Assembly (NCBI GenBank): GCA_945861585.1
Contig: CAMAVC010000001.1
Coordinates: 69,947 to 133,946 of the forward strand
Length of the DNA stretch: 64,000 nt
Direction: 5' to 3'
Source: Planctomicrobium piriforme
GTDB taxonomy: Bacteria > Planctomycetota > Planctomycetia > Pirellulales > UBA1268
Shown: one piece after another, positions 9,494 to 16,655 of the stretch
Layout: every line of letters starts with the position of its first letter
How positions within the stretch are numbered: the first letter of the stretch is position 1
Notes under the pieces: generated by a model
The model's database searches: none
Told to the model about the DNA's origin: nothing
Seen by the model: the letters and a program-made list of their open reading frames with translations, nothing else
Translations under genes and position numbers: made by a program

Positions 9494-10444
9494 TCATGTG
9501 CCGTCGTCGGCGAGCACCTTGGTGAGCACCGGGGCGAGGGCGTCGGCCAGGAGGCCGTAGCCCACCGGGGAGAGATGGAGGTGGCCGTCGGAATAGGCCG
9601 CTGGATTGAGCTTTCCCTCGGCGGCGAAAAAGCCGGCGCCCGCATCGACCACGTGCACGTGGTCGTCCTTCGGGAGTTCGAGCGCGTCGAGGGCCGCGTT
9701 GATCGCCAGGATGCCGCGGTGCACGGCACTGTCCGGGGCGAAGGCCGGCACGACTTTCACGACGACGATCCGCGCCGCCGGCGCCTTCAGTCGCACGTTC
9801 TCCACGCACAGCGCGACGCCCTGGGCCACGGCCTCCGGGGGCACGCCGTTGGCCGCGACGTGCGGCGCGTTGTTGACGCCGATCATGAGCACGACCGCCC
9901 GGGGCGTGACGCCGTCGAGCAGGCCGTGTTCGAGCCGCCAGAGCACGCTCTCCGTGCGGTCGCCGCCGATGCCCGCGTTGACCGTGCGAAACCGGCCGAA
10001 GGGTTTCTGCCACGCCTGGCCGAAGGGCACGTTGTCGATCGGGCTGCCGCCCCAGCCCTGCGTGATCGAGTCGCCGACGAGGAGCACGTCGAGATCTTTG
10101 CCGGCTGCCCGCGCCTGCTCGATGGCCTTGGCGTGGTGGTTGATCCAGATGTTCTCCTCCGGGGCCTTTCGCCAGCGGCTCGCCGTCGGCACGACGGGCC
10201 ACATGTCGGGGCGATGCTTTTTCACGTCCTTGCCCGGCTTGCGTTCGAACTCCGGGATCTGGACGTAGGCGTGCTCCTCCGCCGAGAGCGGCCAGCCGAA
10301 CGGCTGCGGATCGAGACGGCCCTCCGCGTAGGCCGGATACGGATAGGCAGGGCTTCGTGCCTCCGCGGCGACACAGTGGTCGGCACGGGCTGCGATGAAG
10401 GAGAAGGAGACGAGGAGAACGGCGAGGAGGCGATGCTTGCTCAT
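9494..10444 (-). CDS. SGNH/GDSL-family hydrolase, type B
   Basis: The protein has 316 residues with a signal peptide (about 1-27). It carries the same N-terminal module as its neighbour (QPFGWPLSAEEHAYVQIPEF, MWPVVPTASRW), then LLVGDSITQGWGG (Ser126), NAGIGGDRTESVLWRL, IGVNNAPHVAANG and a C-terminal SDGHLHLSPVGYG. The last motif reads D-G-H-L-H, one residue longer between Asp and His than the usual DxxH. First gene of a three-gene hydrolase operon with 8586-9449 and 6824-8548. It matches the second half of the 31500-33299 protein. Substrate unknown; probably a carbohydrate ester. Confidence 0.85.
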   Translation of the reverse strand: MSKHRLLAVLLVSFSFIAARADHCVAAEARSPAYPYPAYAEGRLDPQPFGWPLSAEEHAYVQIPEFERKPGKDVKKHRPDMWPVVPTASRWRKAPEENIWINHHAKAIEQARAAGKDLDVLLVGDSITQGWGGSPIDNVPFGQAWQKPFGRFRTVNAGIGGDRTESVLWRLEHGLLDGVTPRAVVLMIGVNNAPHVAANGVPPEAVAQGVALCVENVRLKAPAARIVVVKVVPAFAPDSAVHRGILAINAALDALELPKDDHVHVVDAGAGFFAAEGKLNPAAYSDGHLHLSPVGYGLLADALAPVLTKVLADDGT

Positions 10445-10592
10445 GCCTGCGACTCTACGGTCATGCTCCGCTGGAAAAGAGTCGGAATCTTGCGGACACG
10501 CCGGCGAGACACGCGCCCTCGCTGGCAGACTTTCCTCTACGGGGCTTCGGCCCCCATCCCTCCCGACTCCCAAGCAAACCAGGATCATCACC

Positions 10593-12539
10593 ATGCGCCG
10601 TCGCGTGTTCCTCGGTGCCGCCGCCGGCACCGCGCTTGCCCTCCTCGCCGGCCGGCGCGGCGCTGCCGCCCCGACCACGAACGAGTTCGTGTTTCTGGAG
10701 GCCGAGGGCTTCGACGATCTCGGCGGCTGGGTGGTCGATCAGCAGTCGATGGACCAGATGGGATCGGCCTACCTGCTCGCCCACGGTCTTGGCAGGCCCG
10801 TGGCCGACGCCGTCGTACGCGTGACGTTCCCGGCGGCGGGCCGCTACCGGCTCTGGGTGCGGACGCGCGACTGGGTGGCCCCGTGGGGTGCGCCCGGTGC
10901 GCCGGGGAAGTTTCAGGTGCTGCTCGATGGCCGGCCCGTCGGCGAGACCTTCGGCACGAAGAACGCCGACTGGCACTGGCACGACGGAGGCACGGTCGAG
11001 GTCGGGGCGGAGACGACCATTGCGCTCCACGACCTCACCGGCTTCGAGGGCCGGTGCGAAGCGCTGCTCTTCTGCCGGGATCTTGGATTCGAGCCCGTGA
11101 ACGACGTCGCGGCGATCGACGCCTTCCGTCGCCGACTGCTCGGCCTGCCGGACCGGCCCGACGACGGCGGCACGTTCGATCTCGTCGTGGTGGGCGGCGG
11201 CCTTGCGGGCACGTGCGCCGCAATCGCGGCGGCACGGCAGGGGCTCACGGTCGCCCTCGTGCAGGACCGGCCCGTGCTCGGCGGCAACGGCTCGTCGGAG
11301 GTGCGGGTCTGGCCCGAGGGCACAACCCGCGTCGCGCCCTTCCCCCACGTGGGCGACATCGTCGAGGAGATCCTCCCCGACTTCAAACGCGCCGGCATGA
11401 TGGCGGGCAAGACGGCCGAGTATTTCGCCGACGACTTGAAGCTGCGGGTGGTGAGCGCGGAGCCCACCGTCACGCTCTTTCTCGAGCATCGCGTGAATGC
11501 CGTGGAGGCGAATGCGGGCCGGATCACGGCCGTCGTCGCCGAGAGCACCCGTGGCGGCCGGCGGACGCGGCTCGAGGGCCGGCTGTTCGCCGACTGCACG
11601 GGTGACGCGGTCGTGGGACACCTCGCGGGCGCCGACTACGAGTTTGCGATCGGCGGCAACATGGGGATGACCAACTGGTGGCGGCCGATGGACGCCGCCA
11701 ACGAAAAGCACGTGCTCGCATGCGAGTGCAAGGACAAGGATGCGCTCACGGCGGCCTTCCAGCAAGGCGACCACGAGCAGCCGTTCCCCCGCTGCCCGTG
11801 GGCGATCGACCTCTCCGACAAGCCGTTCCCCGGCCGCGGGAAACTGACGGCCCAGTGGCCCGGCAACGGCCTCTACGGCACCGACGATCCCCTCGGCAAT
11901 CTAGGTGGTTGGTTCTGGGAGAGCGGCTTCGACAAGAACCCGATCGAGGACGTCGAGCGGATCCGTGACAACAACTTTCGCGCGATGTACGGCGCATGGG
12001 ATGCGCTCAAGAACGTGGACAAGCTCTACCCGACGCACCGCCTCGGCTGGGCCGCGTACATTGCCGGCAAGCGGGAATCGCGCCGGCTCCTGGGCGACGT
12101 GATCCTCTCCGCCGACGACTTTCGGGCGCGGAAGAACTGGCCCGACCAGGCGTTTCCCTGCTCGTGGCACATCGACGTCCACTCACCACACCCCGACTAC
12201 GACACCGGCCTCGAGGGCACAGAGTTCATCTCGCGGGCCACCGACGGCGAGCACTTCAAATACGGCGGCCCCTACTGGGCCCCGTATCGCTGCCTCTACA
12301 GCCGCAACGTGGCGAACCTATTCATGGCGGGCCGCGACATCAGCGTGACCAAGGAGGGCCTGGGCCCGGTGCGCGTCATGCGGACCTGCGGCATGATGGG
12401 CGAGATCGTGGGCAAGGCGGCGGCGATCTGCGTGCGCGAGTCCACGACGCCGCGTGGCGTCTATGAGCGGCACCTCACGGCGCTCCACGACCTGATGCGG
12501 CTGCCGGGAGACTTCCGGGCCGCACGGCCTGCGAGTTGA
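10593..12539 (+). CDS. Tat-exported FAD-dependent oxidoreductase (FAD_oxidored family)
   Basis: The protein has 648 residues. The N-terminus MRRRVFLGAAAGTALALLAG is a Tat-like signal, fitting export with FAD already bound. Residues about 30-175 form a beta-rich module (EAEGFDDLGGWVVDQQSMDQ, RYRLWVRTRDW) like the golvesin/CBM-type domains often fused to planctomycete enzymes. The FAD Rossmann motif is FDLVVVGGGLAGTCAAIAAA, followed by LGGNGSSEVRVWPEG, typical of the FAD_oxidored (PF12831) family; the C-terminus has NLFMAGRDISVT and VMRTCGMMGEIVG. AGGA nine bases upstream supports the start. It is transcribed away from the hydrolase operon and may oxidise a sugar or related compound in the periplasm; the substrate cannot be read from sequence. 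Confidence 0.85.
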   Translation: MRRRVFLGAAAGTALALLAGRRGAAAPTTNEFVFLEAEGFDDLGGWVVDQQSMDQMGSAYLLAHGLGRPVADAVVRVTFPAAGRYRLWVRTRDWVAPWGAPGAPGKFQVLLDGRPVGETFGTKNADWHWHDGGTVEVGAETTIALHDLTGFEGRCEALLFCRDLGFEPVNDVAAIDAFRRRLLGLPDRPDDGGTFDLVVVGGGLAGTCAAIAAARQGLTVALVQDRPVLGGNGSSEVRVWPEGTTRVAPFPHVGDIVEEILPDFKRAGMMAGKTAEYFADDLKLRVVSAEPTVTLFLEHRVNAVEANAGRITAVVAESTRGGRRTRLEGRLFADCTGDAVVGHLAGADYEFAIGGNMGMTNWWRPMDAANEKHVLACECKDKDALTAAFQQGDHEQPFPRCPWAIDLSDKPFPGRGKLTAQWPGNGLYGTDDPLGNLGGWFWESGFDKNPIEDVERIRDNNFRAMYGAWDALKNVDKLYPTHRLGWAAYIAGKRESRRLLGDVILSADDFRARKNWPDQAFPCSWHIDVHSPHPDYDTGLEGTEFISRATDGEHFKYGGPYWAPYRCLYSRNVANLFMAGRDISVTKEGLGPVRVMRTCGMMGEIVGKAAAICVRESTTPRGVYERHLTALHDLMRLPGDFRAARPAS

Positions 12540-12554
12540 TCGCTGCCAAAGGGT

Positions 12555-12576
12555 GACAGGCTGAAGCCTGTCCTAC
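12555..12576 (+). repeat. Dispersed palindromic repeat, copy 1
   Basis: GACAGGCT-GA-AGCCTGTC is a perfect eight-base inverted repeat followed by CTAC. Related copies occur at 39975-39996 (plus) and 58567-58588 (minus). It lies between two convergent genes and could act as a bidirectional terminator or be a REP-like mobile repeat. Confidence 0.75.
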
Positions 12577-12608
12577 GGGCCGAGGCACAAGCGCGGGACG
12601 CGCCGCGT

Positions 12609-13052
12609 TTAGTCGGCTTTGGGAGGATCCCCGAGCGAGACGTCGATGTTGATGACGTTGGCGCCCGGCTTCACGGTCTTCACGAGCGGCGATTTCGGGC
12701 CCCGGTAGCGGGCTGGGATCGGAAGGGCCCGTAGGGCGTCACTCATGGCGATGCCGCGGGAAGCATTGAGGTCGTCATCGATCGAGAGCGACACCACGTT
12801 TTCACCCGGCATCACGCCGCGGATGCTCGCGTTGAACCACAGGTCGTATGCTCCCTCGGCGTTCGTGATCGCCATCGATGAGGAGCCATTCGGCCCCTGC
12901 GGATAGAAGACGACCAGGACGCCGGCCGGTGCCGGGACGCCGTTGAACGAGATGACACCGGTGGCCGTCGCGCCAACGGTGCGCTGGCACCCGGCCAGAA
13001 CGACCGGCAGTACCAGAAGCGAGCACGCGATCCCAAGTCGAAGAGCACGCAT
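12609..13052 (-). CDS. Small lipoprotein with transthyretin/carboxypeptidase-regulatory-like fold
   Basis: The protein has 147 residues. The signal peptide ends in a lipobox (VVLAGC), so it is lipid anchored. The remainder reads as a small beta-sandwich (GVISFNGVPAPAGVLVVFYP, TNAEGAYDLWFN, PGENVVSLSIDDD) of the kind that follows DUF1559 genes in planctomycetes. The ATG at 13052 begins four bases after the DUF1559 stop, so the two are co-transcribed; an earlier in-frame start would overlap that gene. Its counterpart is 30986-31405. Function unknown; surface or periplasmic accessory protein is likely. Confidence 0.75.
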   Translation of the reverse strand: MRALRLGIACSLLVLPVVLAGCQRTVGATATGVISFNGVPAPAGVLVVFYPQGPNGSSSMAITNAEGAYDLWFNASIRGVMPGENVVSLSIDDDLNASRGIAMSDALRALPIPARYRGPKSPLVKTVKPGANVINIDVSLGDPPKAD

Positions 13053-13056
13053 CGAT

Positions 13057-14094
13057 TCAGAAGTCCGCCGGAGACGTGCCATCCGCGACGCTGCTCAACT
13101 GCTGGTAGACAGCGGTGAGGCCCTGCGCCTGATTCTGCACGGTCGTCGCCTGAGCGTCGCCGCCGAAGTTTGACGGGGAGATCGTCTTGAAGCCGATGAC
13201 GTTGTCCGTCGACGCGATCATGCTGTTGATGAAGCGGGTGGAGCCGTCGCACATCGCGAACTGGGCGCCGTCGGGATGGGAGCTGCCGAAGGCCGAAGAG
13301 TCGCCACTGTTGAGCTTGTACCGGGTGGTGCGGCTGATCGAGAGCGACAGGGCCCCGTCGTAGATCGGATAGTACGTGCCGGCCCAGAGCCCCGGCATCT
13401 TGTTGTCGCTCACGCCGACGGCAGCCTTACCGCCGACCTCGCCAAACAGAAACGTCTTGGAGAGCCCGTCGGTGATTTCCCGGAGGGGTCGGCCCCGCGC
13501 CTTCCGGATCGCGCCCAGCGACGCCGCCGAGCATGGTCCGGCGGTGTTCGCCGTAAAGTTGGAGCAGCCGATATTCGCCGGCCCGGTGCAGGCGGCGTAG
13601 TTGCACTTTCCCGATTTCGGCCCCGACGTGTATTGCGCCTCGACGTCGGCCGGCAGGACCCGGCAACTCGGACAGAGAAACATCGGCACCGGCGTCCGCA
13701 CGAGGTCGAGGTGGGCCCCGCTCAGCGCCGTCACGTTCGCCGTCGCCGTGCCGGTCGCCAGCACGTCGTAAATGGCCGACTGCTCGGCATAGGGCATGAT
13801 CAGAAAGGTCCAGCCCCAGCCTTTACGTTTGTCGGCCGCGGGGGCCGTGGCGGGCAGCAGCATGTCGTCCGCCGATGCCTGTGGGGGAAGTACCTTCTTC
13901 GCGTCGGCGTATCCATGAACTCCGAGTGCGATCTGCTTCACGTTGTTGGAGCACGCGGAGCGGCGGCTCGATTCGCGGGCCGCCTGTACGGCTGGCAGGA
14001 GCAGGCCGACGAGCGTGCCGATGATCGCGATCACGACCAAGAGCTCGACGAGGGTAAATGCCCGGGTCGCGTTCGTTCGGTGTTTGGTCCCCAT
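13057..14094 (-). CDS. DUF1559 protein with type IV prepilin-like N-terminus
   Basis: The protein has 345 residues. Residues about 12-31 are a classic prepilin methylation motif and hydrophobic helix (FTLVELLVVIAIIGTLVGL), followed by ARESSRRSACSNNVKQIALG, the family hallmark. The C-terminus carries the H-X9-DG motif (HPDGAQFAMCDGS). DUF1559 proteins are expanded in planctomycetes and are thought to be pseudopilin-like surface or secretion components; their exact role is not known. It lies 96 bases downstream of the response regulator on the same strand and directly before the small lipoprotein gene, so the four genes may share a transcript. Confidence 0.93.
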   Translation of the reverse strand: MGTKHRTNATRAFTLVELLVVIAIIGTLVGLLLPAVQAARESSRRSACSNNVKQIALGVHGYADAKKVLPPQASADDMLLPATAPAADKRKGWGWTFLIMPYAEQSAIYDVLATGTATANVTALSGAHLDLVRTPVPMFLCPSCRVLPADVEAQYTSGPKSGKCNYAACTGPANIGCSNFTANTAGPCSAASLGAIRKARGRPLREITDGLSKTFLFGEVGGKAAVGVSDNKMPGLWAGTYYPIYDGALSLSISRTTRYKLNSGDSSAFGSSHPDGAQFAMCDGSTRFINSMIASTDNVIGFKTISPSNFGGDAQATTVQNQAQGLTAVYQQLSSVADGTSPADF

Positions 14095-14190
14095 CGCGCA
14101 GCCCCGTCTGAATCACCCTTCTCAATCGACGAATCGTACGCCACGGCCCCACCACGCCGAGCGTCTGAAACTTGCAGGCGAAACCCGCCG

Positions 14191-14856
14191 CTACCGACTC
14201 TTCGACCAGGCCACCATCTCACGGCGGCACGAGACATGAAGCTTCTCGTAAATCCGCTCCACGTAGGTGCCGACCGTGCCGATCGAGATGCCGAGCTGTG
14301 CTGCAGTTTCCTTGTACGAATATCCCTCGACGAGCAGTTCGAGCACCTGCCGCTCGCGCGGCGTGAGCGGGTCGTTGGTCGCCGTCGGCGATTTTTCCGA
14401 TGGGGTCGCGGCGGCGGCCTGCCTTTCCTGGAGCGTTCGGAACGCCTCGATCACCTGCCGTGCGATGGCCCTGCTCATCGGCACGCCCCCCTCGCGCACC
14501 TCAAGGATCGCCTCGACGAGCCGCTTCGGCATCACCGGCTTGACGAGGTAGCCATGGGCGCCCGCGGCGATCGCCTGGAACGCCGTGTCGGGATCCTGGT
14601 AGACGGTGAGCATGAGGATCTGCGTGCCGGGAAGCTGCGGGGCGAGTTCGGCCACGCACTCCACACCGCTGCGGTCGGGGAGGTTCACATCCATCAGGAT
14701 CACGTCGGGGGCGAGTGCCGGAATGTCGCGGATCGCGTCGGCTGCCGTGGCGAACATGCCGACCAGACGGCAGGTGTCGGCCCCGGCGAGCCCGCGTTCG
14801 ACGGCCTTGCGCAGCCGGGCGTCGTCTTCCACGAGTGCGACGTTGATCTTACGCAT
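14191..14856 (-). CDS. Response regulator, NarL/LuxR family
   Basis: The protein has 221 residues. A receiver domain lies at about 4-120: acidic pair EDD, phosphoacceptor Asp56 in DVILMDVNLPD, and Lys in GYLVKPV. A LuxR-type helix-turn-helix follows at about 158-218 (LTPRERQVLELLVEGYSYKE, then TVGTYVERIYEKLHV). It should bind DNA when phosphorylated by the kinase encoded just upstream; its start codon lies inside the last eight bases of the kinase gene, so the pair is translationally coupled. It closely resembles the regulator at 39237-39953, sharing ELAPQLP/ALAPQLP, TVYQDP and GAHGYLVKPVM. Confidence 0.92.
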   Translation of the reverse strand: MRKINVALVEDDARLRKAVERGLAGADTCRLVGMFATAADAIRDIPALAPDVILMDVNLPDRSGVECVAELAPQLPGTQILMLTVYQDPDTAFQAIAAGAHGYLVKPVMPKRLVEAILEVREGGVPMSRAIARQVIEAFRTLQERQAAAATPSEKSPTATNDPLTPRERQVLELLVEGYSYKETAAQLGISIGTVGTYVERIYEKLHVSCRREMVAWSKSR

Positions 14857-16615
14857 GGGTTGGTGCTCCCGGGGTCGCTTCGGCGGGCCATGGCAGCTGG
14901 AACCGCACGCGGGTGCCGCGCCCGGGTGCGGTCTCGATCGAGCACGTTCCGCCGATCTCTCCCATTCGTTGCCGCATGTTGTCGAGGCCGTCATGTTCGG
15001 CGTCGGCTGGCGGACGCGTGAGGTCGAAGCCCGCGCCGTCGTCGTCGACGTCGATTTCGAGCATACCGTCGGCGAGCCGCAGCGACAGGGTGACAGACTG
15101 GGCGCAGGCGTGTTTGACGACGTTGTTGAGGGCTTCGCGCACGGCCATCAGCAGGCGGTGCCGTACGGTGCCGGCCAGCGGCGTCGCGGGGAGCGGCGAG
15201 GGCACCTGGAATCGCATCGAGAGGCCGGCCGCGTCGAGGAACTGCTCGGTCGATTGCACGAGGTAGGCGGCGAACCGGTTGAGCGTGTCGTTGGCGGGAT
15301 TCACCGCCCACACGATCGCATCGACGCTACGGACGAGCGATACGGCAGACCTGCAGATCCCGTCGGTGAGCTGCATCGCCTCAGGCGAGGCCACGTCTTC
15401 CACCTCGTGCCGCACGGCGTCGGCCTGCATCGCGATCTCGGTGAGGGCCGCCCCGATCTCGTCGTGGAGGTCGCGGGCGATGCGGGCCCGCTCGCGCTCG
15501 AGCGCATGGGCCCGTTCGAGTTCGTCGAGCGTGCGCTTCAGGCGCCGTGCGGAGATCGTCCGGCCCGCGAACACACCCGCCGCCACGAGCCCCGTCGCGC
15601 CGACTGCCCACACGTCGCGCCGTTGGTGGAATGGCGGCGCGAGCACGAGTTCGAGGCCCGTTTCTTGCTTCGGACCGTTGCCGTCGGGGCGGAAAGCGCC
15701 CACCCGAAGCCGGTAGCGGCCCGCCGCAAGTCCTTCGTAGGTGGCCGTCCCGTCACCGCCGATGCCAAAACTGTGGGCCGTCGTCCATGAAAGTGTCACG
15801 CGGTCCCCCGGCCGGGTCTCGGGCAGCACCCGCGCCGTCACCGTCCAATTGCCAAAACGGCGGGCGTCGTCGTCGTCGAGTACGAGAATCGGATGAGGCT
15901 CCGGCGTTGTGCGGATGCGAACGGTGCTCAGCTCCGGCCGTGTGCCCACCCGCTGCCAGCCCGCCGGCAGTGACGAGGGCCGGATGTCCTGTTCGGCGAA
16001 CTCGAGCGGCGACAGCCGAAGCACCTGCGGCTCTTCGCCGGATCGCTCGCGTGTCAGACGGATCTCGTCGATACCGAGACAGCCCACCACCTTTTCGCCA
16101 CTGTGCGAGAGAAACGACACCATGACACCAGAGGTGCCTTCGGGCGCGACTGCCGAGATGGATTGCGGCACGAATGCCGAGGTTTTCACGTCGCCCGTCC
16201 AGCCAGGTGTCTCGCCCGGTATCGGTTCATCGAGACCGGCGACGACGAGCCCTTCCTTGTCGACGAACCAGAGCAGCGTGCGGCCCGCGGCGGGGAGGTC
16301 GCGCCACGCCGTGTCGCGGCCGTCGAGGCGATACCGCAGCCGAGCGTCGCCCCCCATCGTGGGCGAGGGTTTCGTTTCACGAAACGCGAATGTCACGCTG
16401 CCCGCGCTCGATGGCACCCGCACCGTCGCAGCGACGGGCCGCTCGACGCCGTCGATGGCGACCGCGGTCACCTCGAGGCCGGGCGCGGCGCGGGCTGCCG
16501 AGGCCACTGCTAGACCGCCAAGGATCGAGACGAGCATCGAGGCAAGCACGACGGCGCACCCCGGCCACCGCCGGCGGCGCGTGTCGAATCGTGGCAGAAT
16601 GACCGGGGTGCACAT
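14849..16615 (-). CDS. Sensor histidine kinase (HisKA_3) with Y_Y_Y-like sensor region
   Basis: The protein has 588 residues with a signal or anchor segment at about 18-42. The extracytoplasmic part (about 45-330) contains LRYRLDGRDTAW and LAAGRYRLRVGAF, which resemble the Y_Y_Y domain that ends propeller-type sensors, but no Reg_prop beta-propeller repeats are present. A membrane span lies at about 333-353. The cytoplasmic part has the HisKA_3 box with His384 (ARIARDLHDEIGAALTEI), the N-box REALNNVVKHA, and DDDGAGFD. The start at 16615 is chosen because upstream in-frame ATGs run into the divergent gene only 40 bases away. It overlaps its response regulator by eight bases. The paralogue is at 37354-39147. 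Confidence 0.88.
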   Translation of the reverse strand: MCTPVILPRFDTRRRRWPGCAVVLASMLVSILGGLAVASAARAAPGLEVTAVAIDGVERPVAATVRVPSSAGSVTFAFRETKPSPTMGGDARLRYRLDGRDTAWRDLPAAGRTLLWFVDKEGLVVAGLDEPIPGETPGWTGDVKTSAFVPQSISAVAPEGTSGVMVSFLSHSGEKVVGCLGIDEIRLTRERSGEEPQVLRLSPLEFAEQDIRPSSLPAGWQRVGTRPELSTVRIRTTPEPHPILVLDDDDARRFGNWTVTARVLPETRPGDRVTLSWTTAHSFGIGGDGTATYEGLAAGRYRLRVGAFRPDGNGPKQETGLELVLAPPFHQRRDVWAVGATGLVAAGVFAGRTISARRLKRTLDELERAHALERERARIARDLHDEIGAALTEIAMQADAVRHEVEDVASPEAMQLTDGICRSAVSLVRSVDAIVWAVNPANDTLNRFAAYLVQSTEQFLDAAGLSMRFQVPSPLPATPLAGTVRHRLLMAVREALNNVVKHACAQSVTLSLRLADGMLEIDVDDDGAGFDLTRPPADAEHDGLDNMRQRMGEIGGTCSIETAPGRGTRVRFQLPWPAEATPGAPTHA

Positions 16616-16655
16616 TTTTCCGACGGGCGAGGCTGGCCCCGCGGGACTACGATGC

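Noticed and set aside
9450-9497. Upstream in-frame ATG pair as start of the type A SGNH gene, coupled by ATGA-like overlap
   Set aside because: GAAAGG is properly placed for the ATG at 9449, and the longer form would put 16 polar residues before the signal peptide.
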